From Candidatus Omnitrophota bacterium (lineage in GTDB: Bacteria > Omnitrophota > Gorgyraeia > Zapsychrales > Fredricksoniimonadaceae): a stretch of 50,848 nt of DNA. A model generated the notes under the pieces. That model was not told the DNA's origin. It saw only the letters and a list, made by a program, of their open reading frames with translations, and searched no databases. A program made the position numbers and the translations under genes. Of this stretch, positions 7,511 to 16,071 are shown piece after piece (position 1 is the first letter of the stretch; each line of letters begins with the position of its first letter). The DNA lies in contig CAIUQE010000039.1 of assembly GCA_903901225.1 (NCBI GenBank), forward strand, positions 1-50,848. Reading direction: 5' to 3'.

Positions 7511-9529
7511 ATGGATCAGATCAAGTATGTGAACATTGACGGCCGCGACGTCCCCATTGAGGGCGAGAAGAACCTCCTGGCGGTCATCCGCAAGGCGGGG
7601 ATCGATATCCCGACGTTCTGTTACGTGTCGGAACTCAGCGTCTACGGCGCCTGCCGCATGTGCATGGTCGAGATCGAGGGCCGCGGGCTGCAGACGTCCT
7701 GTTCGACGCCGCCGGAACCGGGCCTCAAGGTTAAGACGAATACCGAAGCAGTCCGTCAGACCCGCCGGGTGGCCCTGGAGCTTATCCTGGCCAACCATGA
7801 GCGTGAGTGCACGACCTGCGTCAAGAGCATGAGCTGCAAGCTGCAGGACCTTTCGCGCAAGCTTGGCGTTGAGAAGGTGCGTTTCCGTTCCATCCAGAAG
7901 CCCATGCCCGTCGATGAGGGCAACCCCTCGATCGTCCGCAACCCTAACAAATGTATCCTCTGCGGCGACTGCGTGCGCATGTGCGAGGAGGTTCAGGGGA
8001 TCGGGGCCATTGATTTCGCCTATCGCGGCCATGATGTGGTGGTGCAGCCGGCGTTCGGCAAGGGCCTGGAGGATGTGGAGTGCGTTTACTGCGGCCAGTG
8101 CACGCGCGTTTGTCCGACGGGAGCGCTGACGCCGAAGTCCGAGACCGAAGAGGTCTGGAGGGCGCTGCAGGACCCGAAAAAGACGGTTGTCGTGCAGATC
8201 GCGCCCGCGGTGCGGGTGGCGCTCGGGGAATCGTTCGGGTACCAGGCGGGCGAGCTCACCACCGGCCAGATCGTGGCGGCGCTGAAGATGATGGGTTTCC
8301 GCAAGGTTTTCGATACCTGCTTCTCGGCGGACCTGACCATCCTGGAAGAGGGCAATGAATTTATCCAGCGGTTGACCAGCGGCCTGCCGCTGCCGATGTT
8401 CACCTCGTGCTGCCCGGCGTGGGTCAAGTACATCGAACAGCATCACCCGGACATGATCCCCAACCTTTCGACGTGCAAATCGCCCCAGCAGATGTTCGGC
8501 GCGGTGGCCAAGGGTGTTTTCGCGCCGGAGCTCGGCGTGAAAAAGGAGGACATGGTCGTGGTGTCCATCATGCCGTGCACGGCCAAGAAATTCGAGGCCA
8601 AGCGCCCGGAATTCAGCGAGGGCGGCATCGCGGAGGTGGACCACGTCATCACGACCCAGGAACTGGCCCGCATGATCAACGAGTACGGGATCCAGTTCCG
8701 CACCCTCAAGCCTGAATCCCTGGATATGCCCATGGGTTTTAAGACGGGCGCGGGCGTGATCTTCGGGAACACCGGCGGCGTGATGGAAGCGGCCCTGCGT
8801 TATGTTTACGAAAAGGTCGAGGGTAAGACGCTCGAGAACCCCGATTTCCACGAGGTGCGCGGCGAAGCGGGTATCCGCGAGGCCGAGGTTACCCTCGCCG
8901 GCAAGACCTACAAGCTCGCGGTCATCCATTCGCTGGCCAATGCCAGGGACATCATCGCCAAGATAAAAAGCGGCGAGAAGAAGTATCACTTCATCGAGTT
9001 CATGTCCTGCCCGGCCGGATGTATCAACGGCGCGGGCCAGCCCGTGAATTTTGACCCCGACTACCGCCGCAACCGTACCCGCGGCCTCTACGAAGCGGAC
9101 AAGATGCTGCAGCTGCACAAGTCGCAGGACAACCCTTACCTCAAGGAACTCTACGGGACCAAGCTTGGCGAGGTGGGGGGCGACAAGGCGCATCATCTGT
9201 TGCACACGCATTACAATGCCCGCCGCCGCATGAAAGGGCGCTCCATGGTCATTGTCGACGGCAAGACCACCGACAAGCTCGAGATCCGCGTTTGTGTCGG
9301 GACCAGCTGTTATCTCAAGGGCAGCCAGGACCTGCTGCATCATTTGGCGAAGCATGTCGCGGACCAGGGGCTGCAGGACCAGGTCCAGGTGAAGGCGACG
9401 TTCTGCTTTGAAAAGTGCGACAAGGGGCCGACCATCAAGATCGGCGACAAGGTGATCGACCATTGCGACGTGGCGAAAGCAACGGCGGCGGTCGACAAGG
9501 CCATCGCGGCGAAGTTGAAAATGGCATAA
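7511..9529 (+). CDS. hydA: [FeFe]-hydrogenase catalytic alpha subunit
   Basis: The H2-activating subunit, 672 residues. Ligand sets in order: [2Fe-2S] C37, C48, C51, C64; His-ligated cluster H96, C100, C103, C109; two ferredoxin clusters at C148-C158 and C191-C201. H-cluster motifs are complete: L1 TSCCPAW with the proton-relay C300 and ligand C301; L2 MPCTAKKFE (C356); L3 EFMSCPAGCINGAGQ (C500, C504). L3 has NGAGQ where many enzymes have GGGQ. A small-subunit-like region follows (to about residue 560), then a C-terminal thioredoxin-like [2Fe-2S] domain (VCVGTSC, CFEKC). This is the group A multimeric layout. Maturation needs HydE, HydF and HydG, not found in this window. Confidence 0.96.
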   Translation: MDQIKYVNIDGRDVPIEGEKNLLAVIRKAGIDIPTFCYVSELSVYGACRMCMVEIEGRGLQTSCSTPPEPGLKVKTNTEAVRQTRRVALELILANHERECTTCVKSMSCKLQDLSRKLGVEKVRFRSIQKPMPVDEGNPSIVRNPNKCILCGDCVRMCEEVQGIGAIDFAYRGHDVVVQPAFGKGLEDVECVYCGQCTRVCPTGALTPKSETEEVWRALQDPKKTVVVQIAPAVRVALGESFGYQAGELTTGQIVAALKMMGFRKVFDTCFSADLTILEEGNEFIQRLTSGLPLPMFTSCCPAWVKYIEQHHPDMIPNLSTCKSPQQMFGAVAKGVFAPELGVKKEDMVVVSIMPCTAKKFEAKRPEFSEGGIAEVDHVITTQELARMINEYGIQFRTLKPESLDMPMGFKTGAGVIFGNTGGVMEAALRYVYEKVEGKTLENPDFHEVRGEAGIREAEVTLAGKTYKLAVIHSLANARDIIAKIKSGEKKYHFIEFMSCPAGCINGAGQPVNFDPDYRRNRTRGLYEADKMLQLHKSQDNPYLKELYGTKLGEVGGDKAHHLLHTHYNARRRMKGRSMVIVDGKTTDKLEIRVCVGTSCYLKGSQDLLHHLAKHVADQGLQDQVQVKATFCFEKCDKGPTIKIGDKVIDHCDVAKATAAVDKAIAAKLKMA

Positions 9530-9549
9530 ACCCGGATACAAGGACGGCC

Positions 9550-11265
9550 ATGGGACAGGACGCACAGCAGGTCATCTTCACCAATGAGGCGCGGTGCCGC
9601 GATTGCTACCGCTGTGTGCGCGTGTGCCCGGTCAAGGCGATCAAGGTGGAGGGCAACCAGGCGCGTGTTGACGCAGAGCGTTGCATTGCCTGCGGCACCT
9701 GCGTGCGCGAATGCCCCCAGGGGGCGAAGACGTACCGCAAGGATGGCGCCGTGGCCGCGGAGATCCTCCGTAGCGGCGCTTGCGTGGCGGCGTCGATCGC
9801 GCCGGCGTTCGCGGGTGTTTTTGAGGAATGGGAATATTTCCGGCTGCCCTCGGCCCTGCGCCGGCTGGGGTTCCGGTATGTTGCCGAGACGGCCATCGGG
9901 GCGTACATGGTCGCGCGCGACACGGCCGCGGCCGTGGCCAACGGCGCCCGGGCGCATATCTGCACGGCCTGTCCCGCGGTTGTCAATTACGTCGAGAAAT
10001 ACGCCGGGGACAAAGTCCCGTACCTTGTTCCCGTGGTCTCGCCCATGATGGCGCACGCGCGCCATATCAAGGCGAGGCTCGGCGTGTCGACGAAAGTCAT
10101 TTTCATCGGGCCGTGCGCGGCCAAGAAGGCCGAGGCTGACCGGCGTGAACTCAAAGGGCTTGTTGATTGCGTCCTGACCTTCGAGGAACTCGAAGAGCTT
10201 TTGGCCGAGAAGGGCATTGACCTGGGCACCTGCGAGGAGAGCTCCTTTGACGAAGAGCCTTGCGGCATGGCCCGGCTTTTTCCCGTGGAGGGAGGGTCGG
10301 CCGCGACCGCACGGATGGGCACGGATGTCCTTGATGACCGGTTGCTCTTTGTGAGCGGTTTTGAGGGATTCAGGGAATGCCTGGGATCTGTCGGCGGGAA
10401 GGGCAAGCCGCCCGTGATCGAGCCGCTGTTATGCCCTCATGGGTGCGTGAACGGCCCCGGGATCAGGCGGGAAGGCAATCCTTTCGAGCGCCGCCAGCGG
10501 GTCATCCGTTACGCGCGAACGCGCAAGACTGTCGACGGCCCCCAACCCGCGCCCCTGGACCTGGCGACGTATTTTCAGCCGCGCCCCGTGGCCGGCGATA
10601 TCGAGGTCCCGCAGGAACAGATCCGCGCTGTGTTCGAGAAGGCCGGCAAAGCCCGGCCGGAGCAGCAGCTCAACTGCGGCGCCTGCGGTTACGCGAGCTG
10701 CCGCGACCAGGCTGTGGCCGTGGTGCGCGGCATGGCGGGCATCGAGATGTGCATCCCCTTCATGCGCCGTTTCGCGGAACAGCGTTCGGACCGGATCATG
10801 GTCACGAGCCCCAACGGCATCGTGGTCCTCGACCAGCATTTGAACATTCTCAGTTTTAATCCGGCGTTCGGCGCGATGTTCAAGGCGGGGGCGTCGCTCG
10901 TCGGGGCGCACGTCTCCCGCATCCTGGACCCTGACCCTTTCGAGAAAGTGGCCTGTGGCGAGCAGGAGGTCGTGGATGACCACCGGGATTATCCGCAGTA
11001 CGGGGTGGCGGTCAGGGAGGTCGTGTACGCCTTGCGCGCGGAGCACCAGTACGTCGGCATGTTCATCAATATCACCTCCGAGAAGCAGGACACGGAACGC
11101 CTGCGCAAGGTGAAAGATGAGACGGTGATCCAGGCCCGGGAACTGCACGCCCACCAGATCGAGATGGCCAAGAATTTCGCGAATTTCCTCGGTGAATACA
11201 CGGCCAAAGGCGAGCAGATGGTCGCCAAGCTCCTGGAAGCGGTCAAGGACAAGGAAAAAGGCTGA
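9550..11265 (+). CDS. sensory-type [FeFe]-hydrogenase homologue with C-terminal PAS domain (HydS-like)
   Basis: 571 residues from ATG 9550 (AAGGA just upstream); an upstream extension of the frame only shadows hydA. Two [4Fe-4S] clusters: C16, C19, C22, C26 and C45, C48, C51, C55. The H-domain keeps all four H-cluster cysteines: C141 in ICTACPAVV, C189 in GPCAAKK, C295 and C299 in CPHGCVNG. The residue before C141 is Ala, where catalytic enzymes have the proton-relay Cys. Next comes a four-Cys Fe-S domain (C376, C379, C384, C401), a PAS domain (about 410-512) and a helical tail. This domain order and the Cys-to-Ala change match the putative H2-sensing group C enzymes. Output is probably the phosphatase encoded next, with which it overlaps by one base. 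Confidence 0.88.
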   Translation: MGQDAQQVIFTNEARCRDCYRCVRVCPVKAIKVEGNQARVDAERCIACGTCVRECPQGAKTYRKDGAVAAEILRSGACVAASIAPAFAGVFEEWEYFRLPSALRRLGFRYVAETAIGAYMVARDTAAAVANGARAHICTACPAVVNYVEKYAGDKVPYLVPVVSPMMAHARHIKARLGVSTKVIFIGPCAAKKAEADRRELKGLVDCVLTFEELEELLAEKGIDLGTCEESSFDEEPCGMARLFPVEGGSAATARMGTDVLDDRLLFVSGFEGFRECLGSVGGKGKPPVIEPLLCPHGCVNGPGIRREGNPFERRQRVIRYARTRKTVDGPQPAPLDLATYFQPRPVAGDIEVPQEQIRAVFEKAGKARPEQQLNCGACGYASCRDQAVAVVRGMAGIEMCIPFMRRFAEQRSDRIMVTSPNGIVVLDQHLNILSFNPAFGAMFKAGASLVGAHVSRILDPDPFEKVACGEQEVVDDHRDYPQYGVAVREVVYALRAEHQYVGMFINITSEKQDTERLRKVKDETVIQARELHAHQIEMAKNFANFLGEYTAKGEQMVAKLLEAVKDKEKG

Positions 11266-12413
11266 TGCCTTATTTCCATATCGATACGGAAGCCCAGCAG
11301 GCCTCGAAACGTCCGGGCGCCCCGTGCGGCGACACCTTCCTGGTCAGGCGCACGGTTTACCACACGACCATCGTCCTCGCGGACGGCATTGGTTCCGGGA
11401 TCAAGGCGCATATCGCCTCCCAGATGAACAGTGCCCGCCTCGCCCAATTGTTCGAGGGCGGCGCCTCCCTGCGCGAGGGGTTCCTCAATGTGGTCGGTAC
11501 GATGAGCACCTGGCGAGACCACAGCATGCCTTTCGCGGCCTTCCTGCTCTTGCGCATCCTCAATGACGGGACGGCGACCATCCTTAACTATGAGATGCCC
11601 GCGTCCCTTCTTGTCCACCGCCGGGACGTGGATGTGATCAAGGCTGAGCCGCTGGTCGTGCCGGCCGGGGTGGCCAGCGAGTCGCATTTTCACCTCCTGC
11701 CGGGGGAAGGGGTCCTTCTCATGAGCGACGGGATCGTCCAGGCCGGGATGGGCAAGGATTTCCAGCTTGGCTGGGGGACGGAAGGGGTCCGGGATCTCAT
11801 GGCCCCCCGTGCCGGGAAAGATGTGGATTTCCAGCGGGTGACGCGTGCCGTCATTGATCAGGCGCAGTATCATGACGGCCCTGTGAGCGGCGACGACAAG
11901 ACGGTCCTTCTGGCACAGGTCCGCGCGGGACTCGTTGTGGATGTGCTGACCGGGCCGCCATCGGACAAGGCCGGTGACCGGGCGCTGGTGGATGCCTTTC
12001 TTTCCGCCGAGGGGTTCAAGGTTGTTTGCGGCGCGACCACGGCCGATATCGTGGCCCGGCATTCGGGTAAAAAGGTCGAGGTTGAACAGCGTCCCGCGTC
12101 CTACGCCACGCCCCCGCGCTACTTTATTCCTGGCGTGGATATGGTGACCGAAGGCGCGGTCACCCTGATGCAGGTGTACAATATCATCGAAGAAGAAGGG
12201 CTGGTGGCTCAGGACCGCTCCGCCGCCGGCGATCTCGCGGCGCTCCTGCAGCGCGCGGACTTCATCCGCTTTACTGTCGGGCGTGCCCGCAACCCCGCCA
12301 ATGCCGACATTGTTTACCGCAAGCAGGGCATCCTGCCTCGCGACAAGAGTGTGCCGCTGCTGGCCCAGAAACTCGAACGCATGGGCAAGTTGGTCACCGT
12401 AACTTTTGCCTGA
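11265..12413 (+). CDS. SpoIIE-type PP2C phosphatase, partner of the sensory hydrogenase
   Basis: A 382-residue cytoplasmic protein whose ATG overlaps the previous stop (TGATG), indicating coupled translation. Residues 1-230 match SpoIIE/RsbU-like Mg/Mn-dependent Ser/Thr phosphatases: the metal-site Asp in LADGIGSG (about residue 41), MSDGIVQAG (about 153) and the final SGDDKTVL. No sensor domain precedes it, so it presumably takes its signal from the hydrogenase homologue. The C-terminal 140 residues are an extra domain of unknown role (VTEGAVTLMQVYNII; NPANADIVYRK). Hydrogenase-linked phosphatases of this kind are known in Firmicutes and Thermotogae. Its substrate, perhaps an anti-sigma antagonist, is not encoded nearby. 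Confidence 0.85.
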   Translation: MPYFHIDTEAQQASKRPGAPCGDTFLVRRTVYHTTIVLADGIGSGIKAHIASQMNSARLAQLFEGGASLREGFLNVVGTMSTWRDHSMPFAAFLLLRILNDGTATILNYEMPASLLVHRRDVDVIKAEPLVVPAGVASESHFHLLPGEGVLLMSDGIVQAGMGKDFQLGWGTEGVRDLMAPRAGKDVDFQRVTRAVIDQAQYHDGPVSGDDKTVLLAQVRAGLVVDVLTGPPSDKAGDRALVDAFLSAEGFKVVCGATTADIVARHSGKKVEVEQRPASYATPPRYFIPGVDMVTEGAVTLMQVYNIIEEEGLVAQDRSAAGDLAALLQRADFIRFTVGRARNPANADIVYRKQGILPRDKSVPLLAQKLERMGKLVTVTFA

Positions 12414-12425
12414 CGCTTTGTCCTC

Positions 12426-12491
12426 CCCGCGTAACTCCCTGGAACTCTCTGAAGAAATAAGACGCGGGCAATGCTGAGGATGTATTATAAT
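12426..12491 (+). promoter_or_regulatory. inverted repeat and -10 box before the Met-rich protein
   Basis: CCCGCGT (12426-12432) pairs exactly with ACGCGGG (12462-12468) across a 29-base loop; no T-run follows, so it is not a simple terminator. A perfect TATAAT lies at 12486-12491 but no good -35 is present at the right distance, as expected for an activator-dependent promoter. A weak assignment. Confidence 0.3.
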
Positions 12492-12565
12492 CGTATAGGT
12501 TTAAGTGAGACGTATTGACATCCGGCATTCAGTCCGCAATGAAGTCTTTTACAAGGAGGATCGGT

Positions 12566-12985
12566 ATGAGCAAGGCATTTATAATTATTCTCGTCGTGAT
12601 CGCGTTGATCGGGCTTTCCGCCTGGTTCTCTCCCTGCCGCAAGGGCATGATGTCCGCGAACGGGGGAATGATGGGGGGCAAGGGAAAGATGTGTTGCCAG
12701 ACCCAGGGAAAAGGGCCGATGGAGCCTATGTCCGGACCGGGGATGGGTGAGAGGATGAACAGGGAAGTTCTGGCGTCGCCTGATGGCGGCCTTTTTGTTA
12801 TTTCGGGCAACAGGATCATCAAGTACAACAAGGACCTGGATGTGGTCAAGGAAGTTGAGATCGACGGTAACAGGAACATGATGCCCCAGGGCCGGATGGG
12901 CATGAAAAAGGGATGTCCCATGATGCAGGGCGGCATACAGCCTGAAGGGTTCGGGAAGCCTCTCGCGACATCCGGTAAAAAATAA
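12566..12985 (+). CDS. membrane-anchored Met/Cys-rich protein
   Basis: 139 residues from ATG 12566, chosen because AAGGAGGAT lies 6 bases upstream; earlier in-frame starts lack a ribosome site. Residues 1-22 are a hydrophobic anchor (FIIILVVIALIGLSAWF) ending in a Cys. Residues 27-65 are very rich in Met, Gly and Lys with a CC pair, and Met returns near residues 110-125 (MMPQGRMGMKKGCPMM). Between lies a short beta-propeller-like strand pair (VISGNRIIKYNKDLDVVKEV). Clustered Met and Cys suggest a periplasm-facing soft-metal (Cu or similar) binding role, which is inference. I recognise no named family. Confidence 0.75.
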   Translation: MSKAFIIILVVIALIGLSAWFSPCRKGMMSANGGMMGGKGKMCCQTQGKGPMEPMSGPGMGERMNREVLASPDGGLFVISGNRIIKYNKDLDVVKEVEIDGNRNMMPQGRMGMKKGCPMMQGGIQPEGFGKPLATSGKK

Positions 12986-13008
12986 AATTGGATCACCAGA
13001 GGATTCCT

Positions 13009-13356
13009 GTGTCGGTAGAGAAAGCCAGGGCGCACTATATAGGGAAAGAAGGTTTCGCGAAGCTTAATTGCGCGCAGGCGATCCTGACCGCGTATAAGGA
13101 CAGGTTTAACCTTTCGCAGGAGGCCATAGATAAATGCGGCGCCTGCGGGAGGGGCGGCGCGCCCGGCGGCGAGTGCGGGGCGCTGTATGCCGCCAGGGTC
13201 ATTTTCGGGAGCGCGCGTCCGGCGCGGGTCAAAGCGTGTGAGGATGCCCTGCTGGCCGCGGGCGGATCGACCCTGTGCGCCGAGATCCGGGCTGCCAGGA
13301 AATTGTCCTGCGTGGGATGCGTCACAACGATCGCGGCGCGCATCGCAAAAACATGA
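13009..13356 (+). CDS. C_GCAxxG_C_C family redox protein
   Basis: 115 residues. GTG 13009 is preferred because AGAGGA lies 5 bases upstream; a TTG at 12988 would add seven residues. The protein begins with KARAHYIGKEGFAKLNCAQAIL, then CGACGRGGAPGGECGALYAARV, and ends with two more Cys in LSCVGCV. This spacing defines the C_GCAxxG_C_C family, small putative redox or Fe-S/selenium-linked proteins whose biochemistry is not settled. It follows the Met/Cys-rich protein by 23 bases and precedes rubrerythrin, a plausible redox-stress group. Confidence 0.85.
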   Translation: MSVEKARAHYIGKEGFAKLNCAQAILTAYKDRFNLSQEAIDKCGACGRGGAPGGECGALYAARVIFGSARPARVKACEDALLAAGGSTLCAEIRAARKLSCVGCVTTIAARIAKT

Positions 13357-13464
13357 GAACGTTAGGGTCCGGAAATTATACCCGCGTACAATTGCTTGTT
13401 TTTCCCGGTGTCATAAAATCATGCCACACCCTTTCACACATACGGGCCAACCAGAGGAGTCATT

Positions 13465-14082
13465 ATGAAAAAAGAATTAAGAGAGCGTTTCGCGGCATAC
13501 CGCGGGGGAAAATCCATCCAGGGAACGGCGACGGAGAAAAACCTTCTCAAGGCGTTTGCCGGTGAATCGCAGGCGCGCAACCGGTATAGCATGTTCGCCG
13601 ACGCCGCCCGGGAAGAGGGTTTTGACCAGGTCGCTGCCATTTTCACGGAGACGGCGCATAATGAGGAGCACCATGCCCAGATCTTTTTCGCGTTCCTTGA
13701 AGGCGGGGCGGTCGAGATCCTGGCGGGCTATCCGGCGGGCAGGGTGGGCGGCACCTATGACAACCTTGTGGCGGCCGCGGACGGGGAACATGAGGAGTCC
13801 GTGGAACTTTATCCCAGTTTCGCCGATGTCGCCCAGGAGGAAGGGTTCATCAAGATCGCGAACCAGTTCCGGATGATAGCCAGGATCGAGAACGAACATG
13901 AAGAGCGTTACCGTGCGCTCGCGCTGAACGTGAAAGAAGGGAAGGTCTTCGCGAAAGACGCGGAAACGGCGTGGGTCTGCCGTGAGTGCGGCCATGTCCA
14001 CATCGCCCGTCAGGCGCCAACCGCGTGCCCCGTATGCCAGCGGTCCCAGGCGGTATTCGAGGTCAAAGCCAGGAATTACTGA
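13465..14082 (+). CDS. rbr: rubrerythrin
   Basis: 205-residue cytoplasmic non-haem peroxidase that reduces H2O2 with electrons from rubredoxin-type donors in anaerobes. The ferritin-like diiron domain spans about residues 20-160, with iron ligands expected among E34 in AGESQARNRY, the NEEHHAQ motif around 66-72, and ENEHEERY around 142-149. The C-terminal rubredoxin-like FeS4 site is C172/C175 and C188/C191 (CRECG...CPVC). A ribosome site AGAGGAG lies just upstream. It is complete. The 108-base gap before it shows no clear promoter. Confidence 0.96.
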   Translation: MKKELRERFAAYRGGKSIQGTATEKNLLKAFAGESQARNRYSMFADAAREEGFDQVAAIFTETAHNEEHHAQIFFAFLEGGAVEILAGYPAGRVGGTYDNLVAAADGEHEESVELYPSFADVAQEEGFIKIANQFRMIARIENEHEERYRALALNVKEGKVFAKDAETAWVCRECGHVHIARQAPTACPVCQRSQAVFEVKARNY

Positions 14083-14472
14083 TCAGCCGTTGCCGGTCAA
14101 CGACACCAGGATGATCCCTATCATGATGAGCCCTGTGCCGATCCAGCGGCGCAGCCCCACCTTTTCCTTCAGCACAAAGCCCGACGCGATGGCAATGAAG
14201 ACGTAGTGCATGCTGTCGAGCGAAAAAGCGAAGCTGAGCTCCGCTTTTGAAAGCACAAAAAGCCAGAGGAACAGCGACAGGCAGCTGAAGACGAAGCCCA
14301 GCCAGGCCAGCGGCGTCAGGATGATCCTGAGGATGAACGCGAGGATCTGCCGGGGGCCTTTCACGTTCAGGTCCAGCTTGTTGATCGAGGCTTTCAGGCA
14401 GAGCTGGCTGATCGTGTCGCAGGTGCTGGTCATGACGATCAGCAGGATGATCAAAAGCAGGCTTTCTTTCAT
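14083..14472 (-). CDS. small four-helix DMT/SMR-like transporter, subunit B
   Basis: 129 residues with four hydrophobic helices, including FVFSCLSLFLWLFVLSKAELSFAF and GLRRWIGTGLIMIGIILVS at the end, the fold of EamA/SMR half-transporters. It overlaps the gene before it by four bases (14469-14472). Two adjacent, unequal small proteins of this type are expected to form a heterodimer, as in ArnE/ArnF, which flip an aminosugar-lipid across the inner membrane. The neighbours (GNAT acyltransferase and DegT aminotransferase) make an envelope-lipid or sugar substrate more likely than a drug. The exact substrate is unknown. Confidence 0.8.
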   Translation of the reverse strand: MKESLLLIILLIVMTSTCDTISQLCLKASINKLDLNVKGPRQILAFILRIILTPLAWLGFVFSCLSLFLWLFVLSKAELSFAFSLDSMHYVFIAIASGFVLKEKVGLRRWIGTGLIMIGIILVSLTGNG

Positions 14473-14885
14473 GGCGCCACGTCCGTGTTGTCATGGGAGC
14501 TCATCGACACGAAGATCACGCCCGCCAGGATGAAAAAGATCCCGGCCCACCGCAGCGGTGAAACGTATTCATGCAGGAACAGCCACGAGATCAGCGCGAT
14601 GAAGACGTAGCTGAAGCTCGTGATGGGTGTGGCCACGCTCAGGTCGATCTTCGAGAGGATGGTCGACCAGCTTACGAAGATCGCGCTCACGCACACGAGG
14701 CCGATCCACAGATGCGGGTTGACGATCATGCTGTGCGCGAAGGCCGTGATGTCCCCCAGGCCGCGGATGTGCAGGTCGTTCTGGGAGAGCGCGCTTTGCT
14801 TGAAACAGAAATGGGCGTAGGTCTCAAGGAAGTCGTTGAGCACCAGGAAGATGATGATCCGCAGCGTCAGGCCGTTCTTACCCAT
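14469..14885 (-). CDS. small four-helix DMT/SMR-like transporter, subunit A
   Basis: 138 residues with four predicted membrane helices (LRIIIFLVLNDFLETYAHF; WIGLVCVSAIFVSWSTIL; ITSFSYVFIALISWLFL; WAGIFFILAGVIFVSM). The motif FVSWSTILSKIDLSVATPI matches the conserved middle of EamA-like half-transporters and aligns with the corresponding part of the next gene product, so the two are paralogues. It overlaps the upstream GNAT gene by eight bases and the downstream paralogue by four, giving a compact three-gene operon. A two-subunit flippase for a lipid-linked sugar or acyl intermediate is the best guess. Confidence 0.8.
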   Translation of the reverse strand: MGKNGLTLRIIIFLVLNDFLETYAHFCFKQSALSQNDLHIRGLGDITAFAHSMIVNPHLWIGLVCVSAIFVSWSTILSKIDLSVATPITSFSYVFIALISWLFLHEYVSPLRWAGIFFILAGVIFVSMSSHDNTDVAP

Positions 14886-16002
14886 GGGTTTTCAGGTCCT
14901 TGTCGTTGTGCGCGGGCGTCAGGCAGGCGCTGGCCGCGCGCAGGAGGCTGTTGATGAGCCTGTTGTTGTGCCGCATAAAAACATGCAGGGGGACCAAAGT
15001 CCCGCCCAGCCGCAATTTCGCCGCGTAGTCCGTCTGCCCGACCTGGTAGCAACGCGCGCCATTCTTCAGGCACCACTCGATGTTGTAAAGCCAGCTGAAA
15101 AAATACAGGTTGTGCTGCCGCGCGAGGGCGTAATCAAAGCCGATGAACTTGTCGATCAGCGTGTCCTCGTGACGGAAGCAGAGGTTGAACGCGGCCAGGC
15201 GGCCGTCGATATAATACAGGAAGAATTTGGTGCCGGCCATGTTCTTCCCGGCGTTGATGAAGAACTCGGGTGTCAGCTTTTCGAACCGGACCGTTCCCGC
15301 GTTGTAGGTGTTGAGGTAGAGCGCGTAGACATCGTCGATGATCGCTTCAACGTTGCCGGTGACGCGGACATCGATCGCGGTCTGGGCCTGGGCTTTCCTG
15401 AGTTTGCGCCGCATGTCCTTGCGGGTTTCTGCGCCGAGGCTCAGGAGATAATCCTCCATGGACGCGAAGTTCAGGCCGATGGCCACTCCCGGAAAACTTT
15501 CAGCCCTGAAGAAGCCCTGCCGTCCCAGCGGTTCGACGAGCGCTACGTCTTTGTCCAGAAGGTCTTTGAACAAAGCACAGGGCAGGTGCCGGTCACGGCA
15601 AAGGGTTGTGATGGCGTCGTTCAGCCCGGCCATCAGGCGCCCTTTATCCGCCGCGGCACGGTCGAGGCCGATCACGCCGTTCTCGCCGAAGGGGGAGCCG
15701 ATGAACAGTGTCTTCATGATGAGCAGGCGCGGGAATATCTTGCGGGCCACCTCGATGGCCCTGCGCGCCGCGCCGTCGATGGCGATCGCCAGGTCAAGGT
15801 CGCCGGTGAAGACCGGGGCCAGGAGGGCGGGAACGCCGCCGTCCATGACCACGATATAGGAAAAGCTGATGCCTTCAAGCCGGGAGGCCTCGATGGTGCG
15901 GTAAAAGTCATACCCTTCCGGGATGTCGCCGACAAGCCGGCCCCAGACGCCGCGGTCGATCTCTTCGATGGAGGGATATATTTTACTGGTTACGAGGTTC
16001 AT
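14878..16002 (-). CDS. GNAT/FemAB-like acyltransferase (CelD/BcsL type)
   Basis: 374 residues, soluble. It matches the double-GNAT-fold family of Acetyltransf_6/FemAB-like proteins: the central KDMRRKLRKAQAQ helix, followed about 90 residues later by FFLYYIDGRLAAFNLCF and CLKNGARCYQVGQTDYAAKLRLGG. Such enzymes transfer acyl or aminoacyl groups to sugars or cell-wall precursors and often lie in envelope polysaccharide loci. First gene of the minus-strand operon, divergent from the DegT-type aminotransferase across 69 bases. The donor and acceptor are not predictable from this sequence. Confidence 0.8.
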   Translation of the reverse strand: MNLVTSKIYPSIEEIDRGVWGRLVGDIPEGYDFYRTIEASRLEGISFSYIVVMDGGVPALLAPVFTGDLDLAIAIDGAARRAIEVARKIFPRLLIMKTLFIGSPFGENGVIGLDRAAADKGRLMAGLNDAITTLCRDRHLPCALFKDLLDKDVALVEPLGRQGFFRAESFPGVAIGLNFASMEDYLLSLGAETRKDMRRKLRKAQAQTAIDVRVTGNVEAIIDDVYALYLNTYNAGTVRFEKLTPEFFINAGKNMAGTKFFLYYIDGRLAAFNLCFRHEDTLIDKFIGFDYALARQHNLYFFSWLYNIEWCLKNGARCYQVGQTDYAAKLRLGGTLVPLHVFMRHNNRLINSLLRAASACLTPAHNDKDLKTHG

Positions 16003-16071
16003 TTTATCTCTGGATATATTTCAGAACCTAATTTAACATAAACACCATGATATTAAAGGCGATATTTTTTT

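Noticed and set aside
9415-9549. Upstream extension of the sensory hydrogenase frame
   Set aside because: It overlaps hydA out of frame, has no ribosome site, and ATG 9550 directly precedes the first cluster domain.
5615-9565. Minus-strand open frame of more than 1,300 codons opposite hydB and hydA
   Set aside because: Its composition (Arg/His/Asp-rich, no domain or signal) is the mirror of high-GC codon bias, and it lies over two genes with complete catalytic motifs.
14836-16041. Plus-strand frame opposite the GNAT gene
   Set aside because: The minus-strand frame has a recognisable acyltransferase and overlapping operon partners; the plus frame shows no domain.
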